Below are positions 43,668 through 52,700 of a stretch of DNA of 64,000 bases, piece by piece. Position numbers and translations under genes: made by a program. The stretch is from Desertimonas sp963786985 (GTDB lineage: Bacteria; Actinomycetota; Acidimicrobiia; Acidimicrobiales; Ilumatobacteraceae), in contig CAWBBL010000018.1 in the NCBI GenBank assembly GCA_963786985.1, positions 1 through 64,000 on the forward strand, in the 5' to 3' direction. Each line of letters starts with the position of its first letter. Within the stretch, counting starts at the first letter, position 1. Below the pieces are notes generated by a model. That model had not been told where the DNA came from. It did not search any database and worked only from the letters and a program-made list of their open reading frames with translations.

Positions 43668-43694
43668 GGTCGTCAGTGCGTCACGGCCGCCGGG

Positions 43695-44354
43695 TCACGG
43701 CCAGAACCCGTCGAGCAGGTGGGCGGCGTCGTTGTACCGATCGATCCGCCACCTCCCCACTCCGGTGTCGGTCATCTCGGTGAGCGAGGTGTTGTGCGTG
43801 AACAGGTCGAACCACCCGCGCACCGGCAGCCGCAGGCCGATGCGCATGGCCACGTCGACAACCCCGCCATGGGTGCAGATCGCCACCAGCTGTCCGGGGT
43901 GCCGAGCGACCAGCTCGTCGAGGGCGGCGGCGACGCGGGCGTGCAGGGTCGCGACCGTCTCGCCACCCGGGTAGATCTCCCCGTCGGGGTCCTCCAACGA
44001 CCAATCTGGCGAGAAGCGGGCGATCAGGTCCTCGTACGTCATGCCGTCGCACTCGTCACCGGGATCGAGTTCGGCGAAGCGCTCGTCGGTGCGGATCTCG
44101 GCGCCGATCACCGGGGCGATGAACTCGGCCGTCTCCATCGCCCGGCGGACGTGGCTGGCGTAGAGCACCGCACCGCGCAGCTCGCCCGTGCGATCGAGAC
44201 GCTTGGCGAGCAGCTCACACTGCGCCCGACCGGCGTCGGAGAGCCCGCCGCACGTGCGGAAGTGCGAGATCGTGCGTGTCGCGTTGCCGACCGATTCGCC
44301 GTGCCGGATCAGAACGATGGTCGTGGTGCGGGGTCGCTCGTCGTCAGTGGACAC
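43695..44354 (-). CDS. histidine phosphatase family protein (phosphoglycerate-mutase-like)
   Basis: The protein has 219 residues from ATG 44354. The catalytic R-H-G-E motif is in TTIVLIRHGESVGN. YASHVRRAMETAEF supplies the second Arg, ELDPGDECDGMTYED the Glu region, and VAICTHGGVVDVAM the second catalytic His. Family members hydrolyse phosphomonoesters through phospho-His; specificity is not readable. Transcribed divergently from the purine operon, with a 117-base shared promoter region. It lies 27 bases upstream of the GMC gene on the same strand. Confidence 0.85.
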   Translation of the reverse strand: MSTDDERPRTTTIVLIRHGESVGNATRTISHFRTCGGLSDAGRAQCELLAKRLDRTGELRGAVLYASHVRRAMETAEFIAPVIGAEIRTDERFAELDPGDECDGMTYEDLIARFSPDWSLEDPDGEIYPGGETVATLHARVAAALDELVARHPGQLVAICTHGGVVDVAMRIGLRLPVRGWFDLFTHNTSLTEMTDTGVGRWRIDRYNDAAHLLDGFWP

Positions 44355-44372
44355 GCCATCACCCTACGGATC

Positions 44373-44447
44373 GGAGTGTTTGCTGCCACCGGAGTGTCAG
44401 CTGCTGGAAAACCCGCCACGTGGCGCTCCGATCGCGGGAAACACTCC
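44373..44447. promoter_or_regulatory. divergent promoter region with a GGAGTGTTT inverted repeat
   Basis: GGAGTGTTT at 44373-44381 and AAACACTCC at 44439-44447 are perfect 9-base inverted repeats. They bracket most of the gap between the phosphatase start and purL. This could be a paired regulator site controlling the purine operon; no known PurR box is recognised. Confidence 0.35.
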
Positions 44448-44471
44448 AACGGGCGTTGTAGGGTCGGAGCA

Positions 44472-47270
44472 GTGCCAGCCGGGTCGCGACTGACCATCAC
44501 AACGATCGGTGACGACCCGCGAGCGGCGGCCATCGCCGCCGCCGCCGCCGCTAACCACCTCGACCTGCCAGGAACGGTCAGGGTCAGCGACATCGCCTTC
44601 GTCGAGGGTGAGCTCGACGACGACCAGCGCGACACCCTGACCGGATTCCTCGTCGACCCCCTGCTGCAGACGGCGACGTGGGACCACCCGTCGGCGGACG
44701 ACAACGCCGTCGAGATCTCGTTGCACCCGGGGGTCACCGATGTCGCCGCCGACGCCATCGTCCAGGCCGCGGCCGACCTGCACGTTCCGGTCACGGCGGC
44801 GGCGACCGGTCGCCGCGTCGTGTTCCCGCCTGGTTGCGACGAGGCGACCGTCGACGCCCTGCTGCGCCGGGTCATCGCCAATCCGGTGATCGAGCGGTGG
44901 GCGGGGCACGACATCGATCCGGTCTTCCATCCCGGGTCGGACGACGCCCCGCCGGCAGCAGTGGTGCCGATCCGGACGCTGGACGGCGCCGGCCTCGCCG
45001 CTGTCAATGCCGAGCGCTCGCTGGCCCTCGATCCCGAGGAGCTCGAGGCGATCCGCGAGCACTTCTTCGGCCTCGGGCGCGACCCCACCGACGTCGAACT
45101 GGAGACGCTCGCCCAGACGTGGAGCGAGCACTGCGCCCACAAGACGTTCCGGGCGGCGATCACCGTCGACGGCGCCGAGATCACTCCCCTGCTCCGCCAG
45201 CTGCGGGACAGCACGGAACGCATCGACGCCAAGTTCGTCCGTTCGGCGTTCGTCGGCAACGCCGGGATCATCTCGTTCGCCGATGGCGAGACGCTGGCCC
45301 TGAAGGCCGAGACGCACAACCACCCCTCCGCCATCGAGCCGTTCGGCGGTGCCAACACCGGGGTGGGTGGTGTGATCCGTGACGTCCTCGGCGCCGGTCA
45401 CCGGCCGATCGCCGTCACCGATGTCTTGTGCTTCGGACCCGCTGACCTCCCGCCCGAATCGCTCCCCGACGGTGCCCTGCACCCGCAGCGCATCCGCCAA
45501 GGTGTCGTTGCCGGGGTCGCCGACTACGGCAACAAGATCGGCCTGCCGACGATCGCCGGAGCCGTGCTCTACGACCACGAGTTCACCACCAACCCGCTCG
45601 TCTACTGCGGCTGCCTCGGCCGCGCCGACGATCGTGAACCACCGGCCGGCCCGCACGTCGGCGACCGCGTCATCCTCCTCGGCGGGGCCACCGGGCGGGA
45701 CGGGATCCGCGGGGCGACGTTCTCCAGTGCGACGATGGATGCCACGACCGGCGAAGTCGCTGGGGCCAGCGTGCAGATCGGCGATCCGATCACCGAGAAG
45801 CTGTTGATCGACGTGCTCGACGGTGCCGAGCACCTGTGGACGGCGATCACCGACTGTGGCGCCGGCGGGCTGTCGTCGGCGATCGGCGAGATGGCCGAGG
45901 GCATCGGCGCCGACGTCGACCTCGACGCCGTGCCGCTGAAGTACCCAGGCCTGCACCCGTGGGAGATCTGGCTCTCCGAGGCCCAGGAGCGGATGGTCCT
46001 CGCCGTTGCCCCGGGGGCGATCGAGGAGCTCCTGCGGCGATGCGCGAAACATCGCGTCGCGCTCGCCGATCTCGGCGAGTTCACCGGAACCGGCCGCCTC
46101 GCCGTGAGCTCCGGCGGTGTCACGGTGCTCGATCTGCCGACTGGGTTCCTCCACGACGGACGTCCGCAGCGACGGATGACCGCGGTGGCGCCGCAGCCCC
46201 CGGCCACCCCCACCGGCCGAGCCGTCGACGATCCGGCGGCGACCCTGCTCGCCCTGCTCGCCCACCCGAACATCGCCTCCAAGGCGGCCGTCGTCCACCG
46301 CTACGACCACGAGATCGGCGGCGCGACCCACGTGCGACCACTCGCCGGTGCGCACGACGCAGGTCACGCCGATGGTGTCGTCCTCGCCCACCCGGAGGAG
46401 GATCACGGGATCGCCGTCGGTATCGGTGTCAACCCGTGGCACGGGCTGCACGACCCTCAGGCGATGGCTGCCGTTGCCGTCGACGAGGCGATCCGCAACG
46501 TCGTCGCCGTCGGCGCCGACCCCGACCGCGTCGCCCTCCTCGACAACTTCTCGTGGGGCGACCCCCGTGACCCGGAGACGCTCGGCACGCTCGTCGCCGC
46601 CGTCGCCGGCTGCTGCTCGGCCGCCGAGACCTTCGGCGCGCCGTTCGTGTCCGGCAAGGACTCGCTGAACAACACGTACACCGACCGCGACGGCCGGCGA
46701 CACTCCGTGCCACCGACACTCGTCATCACCGCGGTCGCCGACGTTCCCGACGTCGACAGCTGCGTGACCCCCGAGCTCACCGCACCCGGCAACCGGCTAC
46801 TCCTCGTCGGCGAGACGGCCGAACACTTCGCCGGCAGCCATCTCGATCTGCTCACCGGGGTGCACCGCACACCATCTGCGGAATCGGGCACCGTGCCGCA
46901 GCTCGACCCGGCGTCGCCGGCCAGGTACCGGGCAGTGCACCAGGCGATCCGGGCCGGGCTCGTGGCAGCCTGCCACGACGTCAGTGAGGGTGGTCTCGCC
47001 GTCGCCCTTGCCGAGATGTGCATCGCCTCTCGATTGGGTCTGTCGGTCGACACCCTGCCGCACGTGGACGTCGCGACCGCCCTGTTCTCCGAGTCGGCCG
47101 GACGTCTACTCGTCGAGATCGCCGCCGCTGACGTCGACGCCTTCACGGCGCTCGTCGGACCATCAACCCAGCTCGGCGCGGTGACGGCGGAGCCGGTGCT
47201 CCGCGTCGCAGGGGTGTTCGAAGCCGGTGTCGACGAGTTGACCGGCGCGTTCAGCGGGAGCGACTGGTGA
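44472..47270 (+). CDS. purL: phosphoribosylformylglycinamidine synthase, PurS-like domain fused to PurL
   Basis: The start is a GTG at 44472 (VPAGSRLTITTIGDDPRAAA), giving 932 residues; the upstream part of the open frame is antisense to the phosphatase gene. Residues about 5-75 resemble a PurS domain (RVSDIAFVEGELDDDQRDTL, LLQTATWD), usually a separate 80-residue subunit. Then comes a PurL body with WSEHCAHKTF (about residue 217), LALKAETHNHPSAIEPFGGA, GTGRLAVSS, and a second half with NPWHGLHDPQ, DNFSWGDP, FVSGKDSLNN and ACHDVSEGGLAVALAEM. It converts FGAR to FGAM with ammonia delivered by PurQ. The glutaminase domain is absent and is encoded next door. The stop overlaps the purQ GTG by 4 bases. 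Confidence 0.9.
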   Translation: MPAGSRLTITTIGDDPRAAAIAAAAAANHLDLPGTVRVSDIAFVEGELDDDQRDTLTGFLVDPLLQTATWDHPSADDNAVEISLHPGVTDVAADAIVQAAADLHVPVTAAATGRRVVFPPGCDEATVDALLRRVIANPVIERWAGHDIDPVFHPGSDDAPPAAVVPIRTLDGAGLAAVNAERSLALDPEELEAIREHFFGLGRDPTDVELETLAQTWSEHCAHKTFRAAITVDGAEITPLLRQLRDSTERIDAKFVRSAFVGNAGIISFADGETLALKAETHNHPSAIEPFGGANTGVGGVIRDVLGAGHRPIAVTDVLCFGPADLPPESLPDGALHPQRIRQGVVAGVADYGNKIGLPTIAGAVLYDHEFTTNPLVYCGCLGRADDREPPAGPHVGDRVILLGGATGRDGIRGATFSSATMDATTGEVAGASVQIGDPITEKLLIDVLDGAEHLWTAITDCGAGGLSSAIGEMAEGIGADVDLDAVPLKYPGLHPWEIWLSEAQERMVLAVAPGAIEELLRRCAKHRVALADLGEFTGTGRLAVSSGGVTVLDLPTGFLHDGRPQRRMTAVAPQPPATPTGRAVDDPAATLLALLAHPNIASKAAVVHRYDHEIGGATHVRPLAGAHDAGHADGVVLAHPEEDHGIAVGIGVNPWHGLHDPQAMAAVAVDEAIRNVVAVGADPDRVALLDNFSWGDPRDPETLGTLVAAVAGCCSAAETFGAPFVSGKDSLNNTYTDRDGRRHSVPPTLVITAVADVPDVDSCVTPELTAPGNRLLLVGETAEHFAGSHLDLLTGVHRTPSAESGTVPQLDPASPARYRAVHQAIRAGLVAACHDVSEGGLAVALAEMCIASRLGLSVDTLPHVDVATALFSESAGRLLVEIAAADVDAFTALVGPSTQLGAVTAEPVLRVAGVFEAGVDELTGAFSGSDW

Positions 47271-47995
47271 CCGCGCCGACAGCATTCGTCGTCGCCGGTC
47301 CCGGGACGAACCGCGACCGTGACGCAGCGCTCGCCCTCCAGCTGGCCGGCGCCGCCCCGCAGATCGTCCTCGTCGACGAGTTGACGGCCGATCCCCGGCG
47401 GCTCCGCGAGGCTGACCTCGTCGTCATCGCCGGCGGCTTCAGCTACGGCGACGCGCTCGGCGCGGGACGCCTCCTCGCCCTCGACATCACGACCGGGAGC
47501 GCCGGCCATCTCGGCGATGCGCTGCGCACGTTCGTCGCCGCCGGGCGCCCGGTCATCGGCATCTGCAACGGGTTCCAGGTACTCACCCGGGCCGGCCTGT
47601 TGCCGGGCGCCCTGGGCCACAACGACGGTGGCCACTTCGTCTGCAGGTGGGTCACGCTGGCCAAGGAACCTCGCTCGCACTGCATCTGGACGCAACATGC
47701 CCCCGATCTCATCGACTGTCCGATCGCCCACGGCGAGGGCCGCTACGTGCATCCCGACCCCGAGTCACTGGCGGCCAACGGCCAGGTGGTCCTGCGCTAC
47801 GCCGGCAGCAATCCGAACGGCTCCGTCGCCGGCATCGCCGGCGTGTGCGACGAATCCGGACTGGTCCTCGGGCTGATGCCCCATCCGGAGAACCACAGTG
47901 TCGTGCACCAGCATCCTCGCCACCGGCGCGACCCCGCCACGGCTGACGCCCTCGGACTCAGCCTGTTCACATCGGCGTTGCGCTATGTCGCCTGA
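47267..47995 (+). CDS. purQ: phosphoribosylformylglycinamidine synthase glutaminase subunit PurQ
   Basis: The protein has 242 residues from GTG 47267 (overlapping the purL stop). It is a class I glutamine amidotransferase: AFVVAGPGTNRDRDAALAL, DLVVIAGGFSYGDALGAG, nucleophile ICNGFQVL (Cys), and the His/Glu pair near HGEGRYVHPD and LMPHPEN. It releases ammonia from glutamine for PurL. The order purL-purQ-purC with overlaps indicates one operon. Confidence 0.93.
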   Translation: MTAPTAFVVAGPGTNRDRDAALALQLAGAAPQIVLVDELTADPRRLREADLVVIAGGFSYGDALGAGRLLALDITTGSAGHLGDALRTFVAAGRPVIGICNGFQVLTRAGLLPGALGHNDGGHFVCRWVTLAKEPRSHCIWTQHAPDLIDCPIAHGEGRYVHPDPESLAANGQVVLRYAGSNPNGSVAGIAGVCDESGLVLGLMPHPENHSVVHQHPRHRRDPATADALGLSLFTSALRYVA

Positions 47996-48968
47996 ACCAA
48001 TCCCGGAGCCGTTCGTCGAGATCGACCTGCCGCTGGCAGATCGTCGGGAGGGCAAGGTGCGCGTGTCGTATCGCCTCGACAACGCCTCGCCGATCCGCCT
48101 GTTCGTGACGACTGACCGGCTTTCCGCGTTCGACCGCAACATCGCCGGAATCCCCTACAAGGGTCAGGTCCTCAACCAGCTGGCCGCCTGGTGGTTCGCC
48201 CGGACGGGCGAGATCGTGCGCAACCACGTCGTGGCGGTGCCCGATCCCAACGTGCTGATCGCCCGCGACACGACGCCGCTGCTGGTCGAGGTGATCGTCC
48301 GCGGGGCGATCACCGGGGTGACGTCGACGTCGCTGTGGCAGCTCTACACCGGAGGAGCACGGACGATCTACGGCTACCACTTCCCCGATGGATTGCGTAA
48401 GAACACGCTGCTCCCCGAGCCGATCGTCACCCCGACGACGAAACCGGCCGCCGGATCCGGGGCTCACGACGAGCCGCTGACGTGGGCCGAAGTCGTCGAG
48501 CGCGGCCTGGTTCCAGGCCCCCGTTGGGAGCAGCTCACGGCGATCGCCGTCGAGCTGTTCACCGAAGGCCAGCGCATCGCCGCCGCAGCGGGACTGATCC
48601 TCGCCGACACGAAGTACGAGTTCGGCGTGACGAGTGACGACGAAGTCCTGCTGATCGACGAGGTCCACACGCCGGACTCGTCGCGCTACTGGGTCGCCGA
48701 CACCTATGAGCAACGCCTGGCCGCCGGCGAGGAGCCGGAGAGCCTGGACAAGGAGCCGGTGCGCCAAGCGCTGGCCGACAGTGGGTACCGTGGCGACGGT
48801 GATCCTCCCCCACTCGGCGCCGAGGTCGTGGCTGCCACCTCCGAGCGCTACATCGACGCCTTCGAGCGGCTCACCGCCAGCCCGTTCGAGCGTGCCGACT
48901 ACCCAGTCGCCGAGCGGATCGCCGGGCGGCTCGACGAGATCCTGGCGCAGGCGGGCGGTGGGCGATGA
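47985..48968 (+). CDS. purC: phosphoribosylaminoimidazole-succinocarboxamide synthase PurC
   Basis: The start is ATG 47985, overlapping the purQ stop by 11 bases, giving 327 residues. Family blocks: REGKVRVSYRLDNASPIRLF, TDRLSAFDRNIAGIPYKGQV, EVIVRGAITGVTSTSLWQLY, LILADTKYEFGV, and LLIDEVHTPDSSRYW. The length is on the longer (yeast-like) side of the SAICAR synthases. It joins CAIR and aspartate with ATP. Translational coupling to purF follows (ATGA overlap at 48965). Confidence 0.93.
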   Translation: MSPEPIPEPFVEIDLPLADRREGKVRVSYRLDNASPIRLFVTTDRLSAFDRNIAGIPYKGQVLNQLAAWWFARTGEIVRNHVVAVPDPNVLIARDTTPLLVEVIVRGAITGVTSTSLWQLYTGGARTIYGYHFPDGLRKNTLLPEPIVTPTTKPAAGSGAHDEPLTWAEVVERGLVPGPRWEQLTAIAVELFTEGQRIAAAAGLILADTKYEFGVTSDDEVLLIDEVHTPDSSRYWVADTYEQRLAAGEEPESLDKEPVRQALADSGYRGDGDPPPLGAEVVAATSERYIDAFERLTASPFERADYPVAERIAGRLDEILAQAGGGR

Positions 48969-50416
48969 GTCGTGACCTGTTCGTGACGGCGCTCGCCGAG
49001 GACGCGCCCCAGGAGGAGTGCGGAGTCCTCGGCTTGTCGACCCCCAACGGCGATGGTGTCGCCCAATTGGCGTTCTTCGGGCTGTTCGCCCTGCAACATC
49101 GCGGCCAGGAGGCGGCGGGGCTGGCAGTCAGCGACGGCCGACGCGTCCGGGTGCACAAGCAACCGGGGCTCGTCTCCAACGTGTTCACCCGCGAGGCGTT
49201 GGCCCCGCTCGTCGGGTACCACGCCATCGGGCACACCCGCTATTCGACGACGGGCGGGAACTCCGACCGGAACATCCAGCCCTTCGTCGTCGAGACGATG
49301 CATGGACCGTTGGCCCTCGCCCACAACGGCAACATCGTCAACACGGCGAGCCTGCGCGATGAGCTGCTCTCACGAGGGTTCGGGCTGACGGCGTCGAGCG
49401 ACTCCGAGGTGATGACGCTGATGCTCGCGGCGGCGGGCGGGCAGTCCTGGGAGGACCGCATCGAGCGCACCCTGCCGGCCTGGAAGGGTGCCTTCTCACT
49501 CGTCCTGCTGTGCGGCGACCGCGTCCTCGCCGTGCGCGACCCGTGGGGCTTCCGACCGCTGTCCGTCGGCCGTCTGCCCCACGGCGGGTACGCCGTCGCC
49601 AGCGAGACGTGCGCCCTCTCGACGCTCGGCTGCAGTGACATCTCGGAGGTCGCCCCCGGCGAGATCGTCACGCTGCAGGGCACGGAGCTCCATCGCCGGC
49701 AGGCACTCACGCCGGCCCGGCGCGGCGCCCGTTGCACGTTCGAGTTCGTCTACTTCTCGCGGCCGGACTCGGTGTGGGACGGCCGCAACATGCACCACGT
49801 CCGTGAGCTGCTCGGCCTGCAGCTGGCCCGCGAGTCCGGCGTGGACGCCGACGTGGTGATCCCCGTCCCGGACTCGTCGATCCCCGCGGCGATCGGCTAC
49901 GCACGAGAGAGCGGCGTGCCGTTCAACGACGGGTTGATCAAGAACCGCTACATCGGGCGCACGTTCATCGAGCCGACCCAGGAGATCCGTGATCGGGGCG
50001 TCGCCCTCAAGTACAACTCCTTGCCGGAGAACCTCGGCGGGCGCCGCGTCGTGATGATCGACGATTCGCTCGTGCGCGGGACCACCGCCGGACCGCTCGT
50101 CAAGCTGGTGCGCGATGCCGGGGCCACCGAGGTCCACGTGCGGATCACCTGCCCACCGATCATCCATCCGTGCCACTTCGGCGTCGACATGGGCCACGAC
50201 GGCGACTTGATGTCGGCCCGCCTGACCATCGACGAGACGCGGGAACGGATCGGCGCCGACAGCCTGGCGTTCCTGTCGCTGGAGGGGATGATGCAGGCGA
50301 TCGGCTACGACGACGTCGAGTCGGCCGGCTACTGCAACGCCTGCTACACCGGCGACTACCCGCTCGCCGTCGCCGAGACCCACGCCAAACTCTCCTTCGA
50401 GGGCGCCCTCGCGTGA
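48965..50416 (+). CDS. purF: amidophosphoribosyltransferase PurF (Fe-S type)
   Basis: The protein has 483 residues. The N-terminal nucleophile Cys19 follows an 18-residue propeptide (MSRDLFVTALAEDAPQEE, then CGVLG), as in the self-processing B. subtilis-type enzyme. The glutaminase domain has LQHRGQEAAG and GHTRYSTTGG. The PRPP loop is VVMIDDSLVRGTTAG. Cysteines in GARCTFEF, ITCPPIIHPC and GYCNACYTGDYP match the [4Fe-4S] ligand positions. It makes phosphoribosylamine, the first committed purine intermediate. It is linked to purC by overlap; an 89-base repeat-bearing gap separates it from the purD-purM fusion. Confidence 0.95.
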   Translation: MSRDLFVTALAEDAPQEECGVLGLSTPNGDGVAQLAFFGLFALQHRGQEAAGLAVSDGRRVRVHKQPGLVSNVFTREALAPLVGYHAIGHTRYSTTGGNSDRNIQPFVVETMHGPLALAHNGNIVNTASLRDELLSRGFGLTASSDSEVMTLMLAAAGGQSWEDRIERTLPAWKGAFSLVLLCGDRVLAVRDPWGFRPLSVGRLPHGGYAVASETCALSTLGCSDISEVAPGEIVTLQGTELHRRQALTPARRGARCTFEFVYFSRPDSVWDGRNMHHVRELLGLQLARESGVDADVVIPVPDSSIPAAIGYARESGVPFNDGLIKNRYIGRTFIEPTQEIRDRGVALKYNSLPENLGGRRVVMIDDSLVRGTTAGPLVKLVRDAGATEVHVRITCPPIIHPCHFGVDMGHDGDLMSARLTIDETRERIGADSLAFLSLEGMMQAIGYDDVESAGYCNACYTGDYPLAVAETHAKLSFEGALA

Positions 50417-50417
50417 C

Positions 50418-50496
50418 CGTTCTGGGCGGCCTCCGGTCCATTTGCCGTTCTGGGCGGTCCTCGGTCCGGATTCACGGCCGTCGGCCGCCCAGATAG
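50418..50496. repeat. GTTCTGGGCGG-type intergenic repeat between purF and purD-purM
   Basis: Two direct copies of CCGTTCTGGGCGG followed by an imperfect CTCCGGTCC block start at 50418 and 50445. A reverse-complement echo (GGCCGCCCAGATAG) ends near 50495. A related GTTCTGGGCGG lies at 36808. It may act as an attenuator or terminator-like structure within the operon. Confidence 0.5.
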
Positions 50497-50505
50497 CGAT
50501 TCACG

Positions 50506-52695
50506 ATGCGCGTCCTGGTCATCGGCAGCGGAGGCCGGGAGCAAGCGATCGCCTGGGCGTGTCGTCGACACGGCCACGAGACGACGCTCCAACCTGAGCT
50601 CCCAGCCAGGGAGTCCGAGCAGCCCGACCTCGTCATTCCCGGCCCCGAGGCCTCATTGGTCGCCGGCGTGGCCGACGAGTGCGCCAGGCGTGGCGTCCCG
50701 TGCTTCGGCCCGCGTGCCGAGCTGGCGCAACTCGAGTCGTCGAAGAGCTACGCCCGCGAGCTGGCGACAAGCCTCGGCATCCCCGGTCCGGCCTACGCCC
50801 GTTTCCAGAGCGCCGACCACGACGCAGCGATCGCGTGGTACCGAGCCGCCGGTCACCCGGTGGTCGTCAAGTTGGACGGCCTGGCGGCCGGCAAGGGTGT
50901 GACCGTTCCCGACTCCGACGAAGCGACGATCGCCGCGATCCGTGCGACGACCGGCCCATTCCTCCTCGAACAACGGATGACCGGGCCGGAGTGCTCGCTG
51001 ATCGCCCTGTGTGACGGGACCACCGCCGTCGCGCTGCCGGTGGCCCAGGACCACAAGCGCATCGGCGAGGGCGACGTCGGCCCGAACACCGGTGGGATGG
51101 GGGCGTACGCCCCGGCTCCGGTGCCCTACGAGGCGACCGAGTTGGTGATCACGTTCGTCCAGCCGATCCTCGATCACTTCGCCGCCGCCGGAGCTCCGTA
51201 CATCGGTGTCCTGTACGCCGGGCTGATGCTCACCGCCGACGGACCGCGCCTCGTGGAGTACAACGTCCGCTTCGGCGATCCCGAGGCCCAGGCGGTCTTG
51301 CCCCTCCTCGACGGCGACCTGGCGACGATCGCCCTCGCCGCCACCCACGGTGGCCTCGCCGCAGCCGACGTGGCGACCCTTCCGGGCTGCGCCTGCACGG
51401 TCGTCGCCGCCGCCGCCGGATACCCGGCTGACCCGCGACTCGGCGACGAGGTCACCCTGCCGAACGACGAGCAGCTCGCCGGCGCATTGGTCTTCGCCGC
51501 CGGTCTCCGCGATGGCCGGACGGCTGGCGGCCGGGTGCTCGCCGTCACCGGGCTCGGCGACGACCTCGGCGCCGCCCGAGCCCACGCCTACGCAGCCATC
51601 GAGCGAGTCCAGTTCGACGGCATGCACTACCGCCGGGACATCGGCTGGCGGGCCCCGGGGGCGACGCTGGCGTCCTACGCGGCCGCCGGTGTCGACATCG
51701 TCGAGGGCAATCGCGCCGTTGCCGAGATGCGCCAGGCGGTCGAACGGACCCACGGCGCAGAGGTCGTGCGCGGCGTCGGCAGCTTCGGCGGCGCCTTCTC
51801 GGCGAAGGCCATTGCGGCGATGGACGATCCCGTCCTCGTCGCCTCGACCGACGGCGTCGGAACGAAGGTCGAGCTGGCGGCCCAGCTCGGTCGGGTCCGT
51901 GGGCTCGGCCACGACATCGTCAACCACTGCGTCGGGGACGTGTTCGTGCAGTCCGCCCGACCGCTGTTCTTCCTCGACTACGTCGCCGCGAGCAAGCTCG
52001 ACGCCGACCTCGTTGCCGAAATGGTCGGCGGGATGGCCGAGGCCTGCGCCGCAGCCGGGTGCACGTTGCTCGGCGGCGAGACGGCGGAGATGCCGGGGGT
52101 GTACACGCATGGCTCCTTCGACATCGCCGGGACCCTCGTCGGTGTCGCCGAGCGCGAGGCGTTGCTCCCCCGTCCCGACGTTGCCGCCGGTGACGTGCTG
52201 ATCGGCGTGGCGTCGAGCGGCCCGCACACCAACGGCTACTCCCTGCTGCGCAAGCTGTTCGCCTGGATCCCGATGGACGTCACGCCCGATGGATTCGACC
52301 GGCCGCTCGGAGACACCCTGCTCGAGCCGCATCGCAACTACCTGCCGGTACTCGAAGCGGCGGTCGCCACGGGAGCGGTCAAAGCGCTCGCCCACATCAC
52401 CGGAGGCGGCCTTCTGGAGAACGTGCCGCGAGTCCTGCCCGGCGACGTCGACGCCGTGATCCACCTCGGGTCGTGGCCCGTACCGCCGTTGTTCGAACTC
52501 GTCCGGGAGCTGGCCACGGCGCTCGACGACAGCGAGCTGCACCGCACGCTGAACATGGGCATCGGCATGGTCGTGGTCTGCGCACCCGGCGACGCCGAGG
52601 CCGTCCAGTCGGCGATCGCCGAGGAGACCTGGGTGATCGGGCACCTCGCCGCCCACGATCCCACCGCCGGCCGCGTCCGCCTCATCCGTCGTTGA
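50506..52695 (+). CDS. purD-purM: bifunctional phosphoribosylamine-glycine ligase / AIR synthase (PurD-PurM fusion)
   Basis: The single open frame has 729 residues. Residues 1-395 are a GARS/ATP-grasp enzyme: LVIGSGGREQAIAWA, PDLVIPGPEASLVAGVADEC, VVVKLDGLAAGKGVTV, NTGGMGAYAPAP, and VEYNVRFGDPEAQAVLPLL. From about residue 398 an AIRS domain follows: SYAAAGVDIVEGNRAVAEMR, GVGSFGGAF, VASTDGVGTKVELA, GETAEMPGVY, SSGPHTNGYSLLRKL and ITGGGLLENVPRVL. The order GARS-AIRS is that of yeast Ade5,7 and the front of animal GART. In bacteria the two are normally separate proteins acting at steps 2 and 5. No internal stop or start is needed, so the fusion is real as read. Confidence 0.93.
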   Translation: MRVLVIGSGGREQAIAWACRRHGHETTLQPELPARESEQPDLVIPGPEASLVAGVADECARRGVPCFGPRAELAQLESSKSYARELATSLGIPGPAYARFQSADHDAAIAWYRAAGHPVVVKLDGLAAGKGVTVPDSDEATIAAIRATTGPFLLEQRMTGPECSLIALCDGTTAVALPVAQDHKRIGEGDVGPNTGGMGAYAPAPVPYEATELVITFVQPILDHFAAAGAPYIGVLYAGLMLTADGPRLVEYNVRFGDPEAQAVLPLLDGDLATIALAATHGGLAAADVATLPGCACTVVAAAAGYPADPRLGDEVTLPNDEQLAGALVFAAGLRDGRTAGGRVLAVTGLGDDLGAARAHAYAAIERVQFDGMHYRRDIGWRAPGATLASYAAAGVDIVEGNRAVAEMRQAVERTHGAEVVRGVGSFGGAFSAKAIAAMDDPVLVASTDGVGTKVELAAQLGRVRGLGHDIVNHCVGDVFVQSARPLFFLDYVAASKLDADLVAEMVGGMAEACAAAGCTLLGGETAEMPGVYTHGSFDIAGTLVGVAEREALLPRPDVAAGDVLIGVASSGPHTNGYSLLRKLFAWIPMDVTPDGFDRPLGDTLLEPHRNYLPVLEAAVATGAVKALAHITGGGLLENVPRVLPGDVDAVIHLGSWPVPPLFELVRELATALDDSELHRTLNMGIGMVVVCAPGDAEAVQSAIAEETWVIGHLAAHDPTAGRVRLIRR

Positions 52696-52700
52696 CCCCG

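Noticed and set aside
44397..46703. 768-residue minus-strand open frame
   Set aside because: Antisense shadow of purL; no signal, no domain and repetitive Asp/Val/Gly composition.
50653..52656. 667-residue minus-strand open frame
   Set aside because: Antisense shadow of the purD-purM fusion, whose motifs are unambiguous.
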